Source: Sphingomonas jatrophae (GTDB taxonomy: Bacteria > Pseudomonadota > Alphaproteobacteria > Sphingomonadales > Sphingomonadaceae). Taken from it: 64,000 nucleotides of DNA. The stretch lies in NCBI RefSeq assembly GCF_900113315.1, contig NZ_FOZG01000001.1, positions 620,001 through 684,000 on the forward strand, written 5' to 3'. Both the position numbers and the translations under genes were made by a program. Numbering within the stretch: position 1 is the first letter of the stretch; each line of letters starts with the position of its first letter. The notes beneath the pieces were generated by a model. It saw only the letters and a program-made list of their open reading frames with translations. It searched no databases and was not told the DNA's origin. Shown one piece after another: positions 54,814-64,000 of the stretch.

Positions 54814-57654
54814 TCAGGCGCCGAACGTCCGCTGCCACCAGCCGCGGCGGGGCGGTGCACCCGCCTCCTCCGCATCGCCGCTGGCCTGCGCGTCGGCGGC
54901 AGGCTGCGCATCAGGCGTCGCCACCTCCTCAGCCGGCGCAACCGCGACGGGCTCGGGTGCGGGCGCCTCCACAGCAGCTTCTGCCGGCGCAGTATCCGCC
55001 TTGCGACGACGCGTGCGCTTGGCCGGCGTCGCGGCGGGCTCTGCCTCTGCGGCAGCGGGCTCCGGCGTCGCTGCCGCGGGCGCTTCGGCGTCAGCCTTGC
55101 GCTTGCGCGTCCGCTTCGGCTTCTCCGGTGCTGCCGCTTCCGCCGGCTGCTCGACCGGAGCCGCGGCGAGAGCCGCATCCGCCGCCAACGGCTCATCCGC
55201 CGGCAGCGCCGCTACCTCGGCAACCGGCTCCGCTGCACGCGCGCGCGGACGACGACGAGCACGCGGCGCCGGTTCAGCCGGGGGAGCCTCTGCAGCGACC
55301 TCGACGGCCTCCGGCGCGGCCGCGACCGGCTCGGCCTCGGGCGCAGGCTCGGCTGCGACGACTGGCTCCGGCTCAACGGCCGGCGGGGCCGCTTCCTCGT
55401 TCAGCGCCTGCGCGTCGGCCTCGGCTGCCGGTTCGGAGTCACCCGCGGCAACCGCCCCGCCGTCACGCCGACGACCGCGACGGCCGCGGCGACCGCGCCG
55501 GCGACGGCCCTCGCCTTCATCGGTGCCCGGCTCATCGCCCGCTGCCGTCTCCGGCTGGACCTCGGCTTCACCTGCCTCGTCGGCCGCCTCGGCATCCACC
55601 TCGGCCTCGCCCGCCTGCTCGCTCTCGGCGATGTCGGCGCCCAGTTCGCCTTCCTCGCGGCGCCCGCCACGGCGACGACGACGACGGCGGCGACGGCCAC
55701 CCCTATCCTCGCCCTCATCGCGACGGTCGGAGCGTTCGCGCGGCGCTTCGTCCTCGGCGACGAGCTCTTCCTCGTCCTCCTCGACCTCGTCCTCGACCTC
55801 TTCGACGTAATCGTCCTCGAAGTCGTCGACCGGCGGTGCGACCGGCAGGCGCGGTGCGGCGATCGGCGGCGGACCGCCGGCCTCAACCGTCATGCGCGCA
55901 CCTTCCATCGAGCCGTCGGGCAGGATCTCGATGGAGACGCCATAGCGCTCCTCGATCTCCGCCAGCTCGCCGCGCTTGCGGTTGAGCACATAGAAGGCCG
56001 CTTCCTGGCTGGCGCGCAGGCGCAGCTGGCTGCCGCGGCCGCGTGCGGCCTCCTCCTCCAGCATACGCAGCGCCGACAGGCCCGCCGACGATGCGGTGCG
56101 GACCAGGCCGGTGCCCTCGCAGTGCGGACAGGTGCGCGTGGATGCTTCGAGCACGCCGGTGCGCAGCCGCTGGCGGCTCATCTCGAACAGACCGAAGGAC
56201 GAGATGCGGCCGACCTGGATGCGGGCGCGATCGTTCTTCAGCGCCTCCTTCATCGCGCGCTCGACCTTCCGGTTGTTCGAGTTCGACTCCATGTCGATGA
56301 AGTCGATCACGACCAGCCCGGCCATGTCGCGCAGCCGCAGCTGGCGCGCGATTTCGTGCGCGGCCTCGAGGTTCGTCGAAAGCGCGGTCTGCTCGATATT
56401 ATGCTCGCGCGTGGACCGGCCCGAGTTGATGTCGATGGAGACGAGCGCCTCGGTCGGGTTGATGACGATATAGCCACCCGATTTCAGCTGCACGACGGGC
56501 TGATACATCGCCGCCAGCTGATCCTCGACCCCGCCCCGCTGGAACAGCGGCACGGTGTCGATGTAGCACTTCACCTTCTTCACCGCCGCCGGCATCAGCA
56601 GCTTCATATACTGGCGGGCCTGGCGATAGCCTTCCTCGCCCTCGACGATCACCTCGTCGATATCCTTGTTGTAGATGTCGCGGATGGCACGCTTGATCAG
56701 GTCGCTATCGCCATAGATCAGCGCCGGCGCGGCCGAGCCCATCGTCGTCTCGCGGATCTCGTCCCACAGGCGGGCGAGATAATCGAAGTCGCGCTTGATC
56801 TCGTTCTTGGTGCGCTGAAGGCCTGCGGTGCGGACAATGCAGCCCATGGTGGAGGGCAGCGCCAGCTCCGCCATGATCGACTTCAGCCGCTTGCGATCCG
56901 CGCCGTTCGAGATCTTCCGGCTGATGCCGCCACCATGCGACGTGTTCGGCATCAGCACGCAGTAACGGCCGGCGAGGCTGAGATAGGTGGTCAGCGCCGC
57001 GCCCTTGTTGCCGCGCTCTTCCTTGACAACCTGCACCAGCAGCACCTGCCGTCGGCGGATCACGTCCTGGATCTTGTAGCGGCGGCGCAGGTTCATCCGC
57101 TTCTGGCGGAGATTCTCGACGGCATGGTCGTCACCGCCGACCGACTGCTTCTTGCGGGGGCGAGGCGCCTCTTCCTCGCCTTCGTCGACTTCGTCCTCGT
57201 CGCCCTCATCGGCATGGACATCAACCGGACGCGGCGCGACGCCCTCGTCTTCGTCGTTGAAGTCACTGTCGTCGCCGGCATCATCGGCGTGGAAGCCGTC
57301 GGCATCACCCTCGGCGTCGTCCTCGTCGTCATGCTCGGAAGCGCGCAGCCGCTCCTCCTCGGCGGCATGCTCCGCTTCCTCGCGCAGCAGGGCTTCGCGG
57401 TCTTCCTTCGGGATCTGATAGTAATCGGGGTGGATTTCGGAGAACGCCAGGAAGCCGTGGCGATTGCCGCCATAGTCGACGAACGCCGCCTGCAGCGACG
57501 GCTCGACCCGCGTCACCTTGGCGAGATAGATGTTCCCCTTGAGCTGCTTGCGCTCGGCGGATTCGAAATCAAACTCCTCGATCCGGCTCCCCTTGACGAC
57601 GGCCACGCGGGTTTCCTCCCGGTGGCGCGCGTCGATCAGCATGCGCATGGTCAT
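54814..57654 (-). CDS. rne: ribonuclease E/G family (RNase E)
   Basis: The 946-residue endoribonuclease starts MTMRMLIDARHREETRVAVV. The S1 domain (about 35-220) holds an acidic insertion of ~75 residues (Asp/Glu-rich, ~90-165), typical of alphaproteobacterial RNase E. The catalytic Asp pair lies in VSIDINSGR and VVIDFIDME; the zinc link is C509-P-H-C512. The C-terminal ~330 residues alternate acidic stretches with Arg-rich blocks ([30 protein letters not shown]), the degradosome scaffold region, and end GWWQRTFGA. GGAGACA before the ATG. Confidence 0.95.
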   Translation of the reverse strand: MTMRMLIDARHREETRVAVVKGSRIEEFDFESAERKQLKGNIYLAKVTRVEPSLQAAFVDYGGNRHGFLAFSEIHPDYYQIPKEDREALLREEAEHAAEEERLRASEHDDEDDAEGDADGFHADDAGDDSDFNDEDEGVAPRPVDVHADEGDEDEVDEGEEEAPRPRKKQSVGGDDHAVENLRQKRMNLRRRYKIQDVIRRRQVLLVQVVKEERGNKGAALTTYLSLAGRYCVLMPNTSHGGGISRKISNGADRKRLKSIMAELALPSTMGCIVRTAGLQRTKNEIKRDFDYLARLWDEIRETTMGSAAPALIYGDSDLIKRAIRDIYNKDIDEVIVEGEEGYRQARQYMKLLMPAAVKKVKCYIDTVPLFQRGGVEDQLAAMYQPVVQLKSGGYIVINPTEALVSIDINSGRSTREHNIEQTALSTNLEAAHEIARQLRLRDMAGLVVIDFIDMESNSNNRKVERAMKEALKNDRARIQVGRISSFGLFEMSRQRLRTGVLEASTRTCPHCEGTGLVRTASSAGLSALRMLEEEAARGRGSQLRLRASQEAAFYVLNRKRGELAEIEERYGVSIEILPDGSMEGARMTVEAGGPPPIAAPRLPVAPPVDDFEDDYVEEVEDEVEEDEEELVAEDEAPRERSDRRDEGEDRGGRRRRRRRRRGGRREEGELGADIAESEQAGEAEVDAEAADEAGEAEVQPETAAGDEPGTDEGEGRRRRGRRGRRGRRRDGGAVAAGDSEPAAEADAQALNEEAAPPAVEPEPVVAAEPAPEAEPVAAAPEAVEVAAEAPPAEPAPRARRRPRARAAEPVAEVAALPADEPLAADAALAAAPVEQPAEAAAPEKPKRTRKRKADAEAPAAATPEPAAAEAEPAATPAKRTRRRKADTAPAEAAVEAPAPEPVAVAPAEEVATPDAQPAADAQASGDAEEAGAPPRRGWWQRTFGA

Positions 57655-58123
57655 TTATGTGTCTCCGGGCGCGGGCCGCGCGCATCATCGGCGGCCTGGC
57701 GCGAGTGATCGGGCCCGGCGCGGCGATCGCCGGCGTCGTCCCGTGGGTGATGTTAAGTGCGTCCGCCCGGGCCCCATGCGCGGCGCCGTGCGCCGCGGGG
57801 AAGCTCCCGCACGACAGCGCGCGAACCAAATCGCGGCTTGTCGAACGGAAGGAAACTAGGGCCATGCGAGCGTCAACCTGAGCGAGGCCGGATCCGGGAT
57901 CGGTCGGCCGTTCGGCGCTTGCGCTGCCGATGATCGCTGAGGATCAAGAGATGCGCCGCTTGCCGGACTTGATGCAGGTAGCATCGCCCGTCTCCCCCCG
58001 CAAGCGGCGGCCCCGCCTCCGTAACAAAGCTAACCGCGCATTTACCGTGCGGCTTTACCGCAACTTGGCAGCCGCTGATCCACACGGCTGTCCATGGGGT
58101 TTGATTTCCAGAGCGGTGGGTGA
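57655..58123. other. 469-nt intergenic region: rne leader and divergent amidase promoter
   Basis: No convincing gene. For rne it is a long 5' leader, as in E. coli where the leader is the target of RNase E autoregulation. I see a perfect 8-bp hairpin CGCGGCGC-CGT-GCGCCGCG (57779-57797), a self-complementary CGGCGATCGCCG (57721-57732), and a possible minus-strand promoter (TTGACG at 57876-57871, CTAGTT at 57859-57854, spacing only 11-12 nt, weak). The amidase promoter should lie near its 3' end, an AT-richer patch around 58020-58065. Confidence 0.6.
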
Positions 58124-59392
58124 ATGACAATTTTCCGCTGGACCGGCCGGCACACCCGGCGGCAGGAACGCACGATGGGTTGCGCGCTTGCATGCCTCAC
58201 TGCGATGCTGGGTTTGTCACCGCTCGATGCGGCCACGATCCGCAGCGTCGATCTGGGCGACAATGCCATAACGCTCCGCTTCGACGACGCGGTCGAGGGT
58301 GCCTCCGCCTTCCTGCTCGATGGGCCGCAGCGGCTGGCAGTGGACGTGCGCGGCGCGACGCCGATGGCGGGCGCGGCCTCCGGGGGCATGGTGGCACAGA
58401 CCCGCATGGCGTCGCGCAACGGGGCGGCGCGCGTGGTGTTCGATCTGGCCACGCCCGCGCTTGTCACCGGTGGCGCCTTCGCAGCGGACGGCCGCTCGCT
58501 CACCCTGCTTCTTTCGCCGACGGACGCGCGCGCCTTTGCCCGCGCGGCCAATGGACGGCCGCAATCCTATGTCGTGCCCGCAGGCTTCCGCACCCGTCCG
58601 CCCGCGGGCGGTGACCGGGCGAGCGTCACCGTGCCGCTCGATCCGCCGCAGCCCTTTGTCGCCCCGCCGACGCCCCGCATCGTCGGTGCGCGCGCGGATC
58701 GGCCGCTCGTCGTGATCGATGCCGGCCATGGCGGCCACGATCCGGGTTCCACCTCGGTGCTCGGCGGCCGCAAGGAAAAGGACGCCGCGCTCGCCATTGC
58801 CAAGGCCGTGCGGGACGAGCTGGTCGCCTCGGGCCGCGTCCGCGTTGCGATGACGCGGGAGGATGACCGCTTCATCGTGCTGGGCGAGCGGCGCGAGATC
58901 GCCCGCCGGCTGAAGGCGGACCTGTTCATCTCGATCCACGCGGATAGCGCACCCAATTCCGCCGAGGCGCGGGGTGCCACCATCTACACATTGTCAGAAG
59001 TCGCGTCCGACCGCGTCGCTGCCCGGCTGGCGGCGCGCGAGAACCGGGCGGACGTGCTGAACGGCGTCAATCTGGGCGCCGAGACGAGCGACGTGTCCTC
59101 GATCCTCGTCGACTTGACGCAGCGCGAGACGATGAACGTCTCCTCCGCCTTTGCCGATCTGCTCCAGCGCGAGATGTCGCCGCTGGTGCAGTTCAAGTCG
59201 GGCTATCACCGGTTTGCGGGCCTGATCGTGCTGAAGGCGCCGGACGTGCCCTCCGTGCTGCTCGAGACGGGCTACATGTCCAACATCGACGACTCGAAGA
59301 AGCTGTTCTCGCGCGAGGGGCAGAAAGACATCGCGGTGGGCGTGCGCCGTGCCGTGATCGCGCACTTTGCCCGGCGAATGGCGTCGCGCTGA
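58124..59392 (+). CDS. N-acetylmuramoyl-L-alanine amidase (AmiC type)
   Basis: The 422-residue periplasmic enzyme has an AMIN domain (about 40-145) and an Amidase_3 domain (about 200-415) with zinc ligands in DAGHGGHDPG (His), the Glu of KEKDAALAIA, SIHADS (His) and the catalytic Glu in LLETGYMSN. It splits septal peptidoglycan. The ATG at 58124 gives a 17-residue charged leader before the signal peptide; the ATG at 58175 (MGCALACLTAML) with AGGA upstream is a good alternative. Confidence 0.9.
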   Translation: MTIFRWTGRHTRRQERTMGCALACLTAMLGLSPLDAATIRSVDLGDNAITLRFDDAVEGASAFLLDGPQRLAVDVRGATPMAGAASGGMVAQTRMASRNGAARVVFDLATPALVTGGAFAADGRSLTLLLSPTDARAFARAANGRPQSYVVPAGFRTRPPAGGDRASVTVPLDPPQPFVAPPTPRIVGARADRPLVVIDAGHGGHDPGSTSVLGGRKEKDAALAIAKAVRDELVASGRVRVAMTREDDRFIVLGERREIARRLKADLFISIHADSAPNSAEARGATIYTLSEVASDRVAARLAARENRADVLNGVNLGAETSDVSSILVDLTQRETMNVSSAFADLLQREMSPLVQFKSGYHRFAGLIVLKAPDVPSVLLETGYMSNIDDSKKLFSREGQKDIAVGVRRAVIAHFARRMASR

Positions 59393-59458
59393 TCCTGCGC
59401 AAGCGACCGCGCCGGCGGCTGGCATAACCGCGGCAACCTGCTAGAGCCGCGCGCGATT

Positions 59459-61948
59459 ATGGTGGATCAGGCCCGCACACCCCGCACGTCCCTGCTGCGC
59501 GGCAACCCTCTCGCCCCGCTTCGCGCCGCCTTCAGCCGCCGCTGGGTGCGCTGGATTGCGATCCTGCTGGGCTTCGTCATGCTCGGTTGGCTGGTCGTGT
59601 GGCTGCTGTTCGCGCGCAACCTGCCCTCTGCCGAGAGCCTTCTCGCCTATGAGCCGCCGCTGCCGACGAATGTGCGCGACATCGATGGCGCGCCTTTCCA
59701 CTCCTATGCGCGTGAGCGGCGGGTGGAGCTGGCGTTCGATGAATTCCCGCCCATCCTGATCCAGGCATTCCTCTCGGCCGAGGACAAGACCTTCTTCACG
59801 CACAGCGGCATCGACTTTCCCGGCCTTGCCGGCGCGGTCATCGATTATGTCAGCAAGCTGGGCAGCGGCCAGCGCGCCAAGGGCGGCTCCACCATCACCC
59901 AGCAGGTGGCCAAGAACCTGCTGGTGGGCGATGAATATTCGGTCAGCCGCAAGGTGCGTGAGGCGATCCTCGCCTACAAGATCGAGCGGACGCTGACCAA
60001 GCAGCAGATCCTCGAACTCTATCTCAACCAGATCTTTCTCGGCCGGAACGCCTATGGGGTACAGTCCGCCGCGCGCGCTTATTTCGACAAGGACGTCGGC
60101 GATCTGACGCTGCCCGAGGCCGCCTACCTCGCCATTCTGCCCAAGGCGCCGTCCAACTACACACCCGACCGGCATGAGAACCGCGCTCTGGAGCGGCGCA
60201 ACTACGTGCTTCGCGAGATGCTGGCCAATGGCTACATTACCCCGGCGCAGCGCGACGCCGCCTCCGCCGCCCCGCTCGGCACCGTACCGCGCGCGCGACC
60301 TGCGGCGCGCCCGATCGGCGGCTATTTCCTCGAGGAGGTTCGCCGACAGCTGATCGACCAGTTCGGCGAGACGGCTGAGGACGGCCCCTATTCCGTCTAT
60401 TCCGGCGGGTTGTGGGTGCGCACTTCGCTGTCCCCCTCGGCGCAGCGCGCAGCGGAGACGGCGCTGAGGGCCGGTCTGATGCGCTATGAAAGCGGGCGCG
60501 GCTGGCGCGGGCGGATCACCAAGATCGATCCGGGCGACGGCTGGCGCGGCCGCCTCGTCGCGGCGAATGTCGGCACTGGCTATGGCGACTGGCGGGCCGC
60601 CGTCGTCCTCTCGCGCGAGGGCAACGTCGCGGAGATCGGGCTGACCGACGGCACCACCGGCCGCCTGCCCGCCTGGGGCGCCGCCATGCCGAAGCGCGGC
60701 ACCGCCACCGCGGCCTTCCGCTTCCTCAATCCCGGCGACGTCATCGTCGTGAAGCGCGAAGGAAGCGATTACCTCCTCCGCTCGGTCCCGCTCGTCTCGG
60801 GTGCGTTTGTGGCGGAGGATCCGCACAACGGTCGGGTGCTGGCGATGCAGGGCGGCTGGGACGAACGCGGCGGTGCGTTCAACCGGGCGACGCAGGCGCT
60901 CCGCCAGCCGGGGTCCAGCTTCAAGCCGTTCGTCTATGCCGCCGCGCTGGAAAACGGCCTGACGCCCGCATCGATCATCGTCGACGGCCCGTTCTGCGTC
61001 TATCAGTCCGCGCGGCTCGGCAACAAATGCTTCCGCAACTTCTCAGGCGCCAATGCCGGGCCGCAGACGATGCGCTGGGGCGTCGAGCAGTCCCGAAACC
61101 TGATGACGGTGCGCGCCGCCAGTCAGACGGGCATGGACAAGGTGGTCAAGGTTGCCAAGGCGATGGGGATCGGTGATTATCCCGCCTATCTCGGCGTCGC
61201 GCTGGGCGCTGGCGAGACGACGGTGCTGCGCATGGTCAACGGCTATGCCATGCTGGCCAACCAGGGGCGTGAGCTGAAGCCTACGCTGATCGACTATGTC
61301 CAGAACCGCGCCGGCAAGGTGATCTTCCGCGCCGATACGCGCCCCTGCGACGGCTGCCGTGCGAAGGATTGGGACGGCAAGCCGATGCCGCGTCCGCCGC
61401 ATCGAACGAAGCAGGCGATCGACGCCATCTCCGCCTATCAGATGGTCCACATCCTCGAAGGTGTCGTCCAGCGCGGCACCGCCACGGTGCTGCGCGATCT
61501 CGGCCGGCCGCTCTTCGGCAAGACGGGCACGTCGACCGGCCCCACCAACGTGTGGTTTGTCGGTGGCTCGGCCGATCTGATCGCGGGCGTCTATCTCGGC
61601 TATGATCAACCCCGTCCGCTCGGCGGCTATGCGCAGGGGGGCACCGTCGCGGCCCCGATCTTCCGTCAGTTCGCGCAGGAGGCGATGAAGGACATGCCGG
61701 TCGTTCCCTTCGCCGCCCCCCCGGGCGTCCGCATGGTGCGGATCGACCGTCGTTCCGGCCGGCGGGTCTATGGTGGCTGGCCGACCTCGGACCCGAAATC
61801 CGCGATCATCTGGGAAGCGTTCAAGCCGGAGAGCGAGCCGCGCCGTGCCGTCCGGCGTGAGGAAATTGTTCGCCGTGCCGCCCCCCGCAAGGCCGCGGAG
61901 CGGCCGCGTGACGCCGATTTCCTGCAACGCGAAGGCGGGATCTACTGA
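59459..61948 (+). CDS. mrcA: penicillin-binding protein 1A
   Basis: The 829-residue class A PBP has a membrane helix (~30-51), GT51 (catalytic E108 in EDKTFF, GGSTITQQ from 142), an OB-like insertion (about 330-430) and the transpeptidase domain with S486-S-F-K489, S545-R-N547 and K688-T-G. Its C-terminus is basic. It follows the amidase after 66 nt. CTAGAG (59441-59446) 12 nt before the ATG, with no ribosome binding site, suggests a very short leader. Confidence 0.94.
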   Translation: MVDQARTPRTSLLRGNPLAPLRAAFSRRWVRWIAILLGFVMLGWLVVWLLFARNLPSAESLLAYEPPLPTNVRDIDGAPFHSYARERRVELAFDEFPPILIQAFLSAEDKTFFTHSGIDFPGLAGAVIDYVSKLGSGQRAKGGSTITQQVAKNLLVGDEYSVSRKVREAILAYKIERTLTKQQILELYLNQIFLGRNAYGVQSAARAYFDKDVGDLTLPEAAYLAILPKAPSNYTPDRHENRALERRNYVLREMLANGYITPAQRDAASAAPLGTVPRARPAARPIGGYFLEEVRRQLIDQFGETAEDGPYSVYSGGLWVRTSLSPSAQRAAETALRAGLMRYESGRGWRGRITKIDPGDGWRGRLVAANVGTGYGDWRAAVVLSREGNVAEIGLTDGTTGRLPAWGAAMPKRGTATAAFRFLNPGDVIVVKREGSDYLLRSVPLVSGAFVAEDPHNGRVLAMQGGWDERGGAFNRATQALRQPGSSFKPFVYAAALENGLTPASIIVDGPFCVYQSARLGNKCFRNFSGANAGPQTMRWGVEQSRNLMTVRAASQTGMDKVVKVAKAMGIGDYPAYLGVALGAGETTVLRMVNGYAMLANQGRELKPTLIDYVQNRAGKVIFRADTRPCDGCRAKDWDGKPMPRPPHRTKQAIDAISAYQMVHILEGVVQRGTATVLRDLGRPLFGKTGTSTGPTNVWFVGGSADLIAGVYLGYDQPRPLGGYAQGGTVAAPIFRQFAQEAMKDMPVVPFAAPPGVRMVRIDRRSGRRVYGGWPTSDPKSAIIWEAFKPESEPRRAVRREEIVRRAAPRKAAERPRDADFLQREGGIY

Positions 61949-61966
61949 TCGCCTGAGCCGTGTTGC

Positions 61967-62004
61967 GGGCAAGCGGTGCGGGCGATCGCCCGCGCCGCTT
62001 GCCC
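61967..62004 (+). terminator. strong hairpin after mrcA
   Basis: GGGCAAGCGG/CCGCTTGCCC and GCGGGCG/CGCCCGC arms with an AT loop give 17 pairs and one T-G position. It is followed by CTTGTG. Very likely the mrcA terminator. Confidence 0.7.
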
Positions 62005-62050
62005 CTTGTGACGCCAGCGCCTAATTGCCCGCTTCCGCAGGAGAAGCAGA

Positions 62051-63178
62051 ATGCGCGCCGAAGCGCAGGCCCATGTCGACAAGATCAACCAGGCGCTCGC
62101 GCTGGTCCGCCGGTTCCTCGATTGGGATCGCGCCCTCCGCCGCCTTGATCAGCTGAATAACCGCGTCGAGGATCCGACGCTCTGGAACGACCCCAAGGCC
62201 GCGCAGGAGGTGATGCGCGAGCGTCGCCGGCTCGACGAGTCGATCGGTGCCGCGAACGCCATCCAGCGTGAGCTTGATGATACGACCGAGCTGATGGAAA
62301 TGGCCGAGGCGGAAGGCGATGCCGCCCTGGTCGACGAAGCGGTCGCCAGCCTCGCCGCATTGGCCGAGCGCGCGGAGCGCGACAAGGTCGCCGCGTTGCT
62401 GGCCGGCGAGGCGGACGCGAACAACGCCTATATCGAGGTGAATGCCGGCGCTGGCGGCACCGAAAGCCAGGACTGGGCCGAGATGCTCCAGCGCATGTAT
62501 ACGCGCTGGGCCGAGCGGCGCGGCCTGAAGGTGGAGCTGATCGATCAGCATGCCGGCGAGCAGGCGGGTATCAAGTCCGCCACCCTGCTGCTCAAGGGCG
62601 AGAACGCCTACGGCTATGCCAAGACGGAGAGCGGCGTTCACCGCCTCGTCCGCATCTCGCCCTATGACAGCGCGGCACGGCGCCACACCAGCTTCTCGTC
62701 CGTCTGGGTCTATCCCGAGGTGGATGATGACATCGATATCGAGGTGAACGAGAGCGAGCTGCGCATCGACACCTATCGGGCGTCGGGCGCGGGCGGTCAG
62801 CACATCAACACGACCGATTCGGCGGTGCGCATCACGCACATCCCGACGAACATCGTCGTCCAGTGTCAGAATCAGCGCTCGCAGCACAAGAACCGCGCCG
62901 AAGCGATGAAGCAGCTGAAAGCCCGGCTGTACGAGGCCGAGCTCCAGAAGCGCGAGGCTGAGGCCAACGCCACCGCCGCGAACAAGACGGACATCGGCTG
63001 GGGCCACCAGATCCGCAGCTACGTGCTCCAGCCCTATCAGCTGGTGAAGGATCTGCGCACCGGCGTCACCTCCACGGCCCCTGCCGAGGTGCTCGACGGC
63101 GCGCTCGATCCCTTCATGGCGGCGGCCCTGTCGCAGCGCGTGACCGGCGAAAAGGTGGACGTCGAGGACGTCGAGTGA
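62051..63178 (+). CDS. prfB: peptide chain release factor 2
   Basis: The 375-residue factor reads UGA/UAA. It has the codon-reading S203-P-Y205 (SPF in E. coli) and G248-G-Q250 catalytic motif in [13 protein letters not shown]. The start at 62051 has AGGAG. The region homologous to the programmed frameshift (RRFLDWD, residues 20-26) is a continuous frame without UGA, so the frameshift control is absent. Confidence 0.96.
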   Translation: MRAEAQAHVDKINQALALVRRFLDWDRALRRLDQLNNRVEDPTLWNDPKAAQEVMRERRRLDESIGAANAIQRELDDTTELMEMAEAEGDAALVDEAVASLAALAERAERDKVAALLAGEADANNAYIEVNAGAGGTESQDWAEMLQRMYTRWAERRGLKVELIDQHAGEQAGIKSATLLLKGENAYGYAKTESGVHRLVRISPYDSAARRHTSFSSVWVYPEVDDDIDIEVNESELRIDTYRASGAGGQHINTTDSAVRITHIPTNIVVQCQNQRSQHKNRAEAMKQLKARLYEAELQKREAEANATAANKTDIGWGHQIRSYVLQPYQLVKDLRTGVTSTAPAEVLDGALDPFMAAALSQRVTGEKVDVEDVE

Positions 63179-63882
63179 CACGCAGGCTCGGCCTGCCGGC
63201 GCTGCTGCTGCTCGCGGCGTGCGGGGCCTCGCCCGACAAGGCAGCGAGGCCGCGGGACACCGACTTTCCGGTGCCTGCACGCGCCGTCGCACCGATCGTC
63301 TCCGATCGCTGGTCCAGCGAGGAGGCGCGCGATCGGCTGAGCGAGGCGGGCGCGGTAATGGATCGCGCCGGTATCCTGCCCGGAATGACGGTCGCGGATA
63401 TCGGTGCGGGCGAAGGTTATTACACCGTCCGCCTCGCCGCGCGCGTCGGCCCGGACGGCCGGGTACTAGCCGAGGACATTGTGCCCGCGGTGCGCGACCG
63501 GCTGGCCGCCCGCGTGGATCGCGAGCGGCTGGACAATGTCAGCGTCCGCCTCGGCACGCCCGAGGATCCGAAGCTGCCGCCTGACAGCTTCGATCGCGTG
63601 CTGATGGTGCACATGTATCACGAGATCGCCGCGCCCTACGAATTCCTCTGGAACGTGCGCCCGTCGCTCCGGAAGGGCGGCCGCCTGATCATCGTCGATC
63701 AGGATCGCGACACCGTGCACCACGGCACCCCACCGCGGCTGCTCGACTGCGAGCTGGCGGCGGTCGGTTACGTCCGGGTCGATCGCATGAAGATGCCGTC
63801 CGCCGGCGGCTACCTGGCTGCTTACGAGGCGCGCGGACCGCGGCCCGAGCCGGATGCGATCCGTCCCTGCACCGGGCTATAA
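63175..63882 (+). CDS. putative lipoprotein with class I methyltransferase domain
   Basis: The 235-residue protein starts with a lipoprotein-type signal ([19 protein letters not shown], lipobox L-A-A-C). A Rossmann methyltransferase follows: motif I VADIGAGEGYYTVRLA, D of AEDIVPAV, and FDRVLMVHMYHEI. GTG start overlaps the prfB stop by 4 nt (GTGA). SAM is cytosolic, so export of a methyltransferase is puzzling; it may bind another ligand. Function unknown. Confidence 0.8.
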   Translation: MTRRLGLPALLLLAACGASPDKAARPRDTDFPVPARAVAPIVSDRWSSEEARDRLSEAGAVMDRAGILPGMTVADIGAGEGYYTVRLAARVGPDGRVLAEDIVPAVRDRLAARVDRERLDNVSVRLGTPEDPKLPPDSFDRVLMVHMYHEIAAPYEFLWNVRPSLRKGGRLIIVDQDRDTVHHGTPPRLLDCELAAVGYVRVDRMKMPSAGGYLAAYEARGPRPEPDAIRPCTGL

Positions 63883-63909
63883 GCTGCGCTCGACTCGACG
63901 GAGGGCCTC

Positions 63910-64000
63910 TTGCGCCAATATCTCGACCTCATGGCGCTGATCCTCGATCGGGGTGCTGCGCAGCAGGATCGCACCGGCGTCGGCACGCGCTCGATCTTCG
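63910..64000 (+). CDS. thyA: thymidylate synthase, N-terminal part only
   Basis: The frame begins at TTG with GGAGGG 4 nt upstream and reads (M)RQYLDLMALILDRGAAQQDRTGVGTRSIF up to the window end, matching the start of ThyA (Q-Y-L-D-L and D-R-T-G-x-G-T). It makes dTMP from dUMP with methylene-THF. The rest lies beyond base 64000. Confidence 0.85.
   Translation, partial: MRQYLDLMALILDRGAAQQDRTGVGTRSIF

Noticed and set aside
57657-57881. Short ORF in the rne leader
   Set aside because: No ribosome binding site, no conserved features and Ala/Arg bias as expected for random high-G+C sequence.
62100-62140. Programmed frameshift in prfB
   Set aside because: No in-frame UGA or internal Shine-Dalgarno; the frame is continuous from 62051 to 63178.
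1-64000. CRISPR arrays, insertion sequences, prophage or integrated elements
   Set aside because: I saw no regular direct repeats with spacers, no transposase or integrase, no att-like repeats at the tRNA-Ser gene, and no change in composition.

Overview
The window is a gene-dense, high-GC stretch (about two-thirds G+C by eye) of an alphaproteobacterial chromosome, most likely Sphingomonas or a close relative. The main evidence is the IspDF fusion protein, the ntrB-ntrC-ntrY-ntrX order, an RNase E with an acidic insertion in its S1 domain, an L31 protein without cysteines, and a bamA-skp-fabZ order without the lpx genes that normally lie between and after these genes. Sphingomonads replace lipid A with glycosphingolipids. 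I found no insertion sequence, prophage, CRISPR array, rRNA operon or plasmid gene. This is core genome with a few accessory or poorly characterised small genes.

Layout. 1-16.2 kb: a truncated PAS protein, small hypothetical genes, a CitE-like lyase, a class A penicillin-binding protein, a DUF808 membrane protein, a MATE exporter, a BrkB-like protein overlapping a methyltransferase, a dicarboxylate/amino acid symporter, a secreted M28 peptidase, a GNAT acetyltransferase, a stand-alone ATP-dependent DNA ligase and a threonine synthase. 16.2-23.5 kb: a minus-strand operon dusB-ntrB-ntrC-ntrY-ntrX for nitrogen and redox signalling. 23.5-35.2 kb: ispDF-cinA, lipA with a COQ10/RatA-like gene, carbonic anhydrase, then a minus-strand run mltB-rlpA-dacA-tmk-holB-metG, tRNA-Ser(UGA), an XdhC-family protein and rpmE.

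35.3-46.4 kb: the conserved translation/envelope cluster rpsB-tsf-pyrH-frr-uppS-cdsA-dxr-rseP-bamA-skp-fabZ, all on the minus strand. 46.5-52.2 kb: a small membrane-protein gene behind an apparent LexA box, the phospholipid genes psd-pssA, icd, a GNAT-nitrilase fusion and an L,D-transpeptidase. 52.2-64 kb: an M48 protease/DsbA pair, RNase E with a 469-nt leader, an AmiC-type amidase, PBP1A, prfB, a putative lipoprotein methyltransferase and the start of thyA.

Many neighbours are translationally coupled through 1-25 nt overlaps. Envelope building dominates: two class A PBPs, a D,D-carboxypeptidase, a lytic transglycosylase, RlpA, an amidase, an L,D-transpeptidase, UppS, BamA and Skp. The most interesting unexplained element is the candidate SOS-controlled small membrane protein at 46.5-46.85 kb, which resembles the SidA-type division inhibitors in arrangement. 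It is an inference that needs testing.
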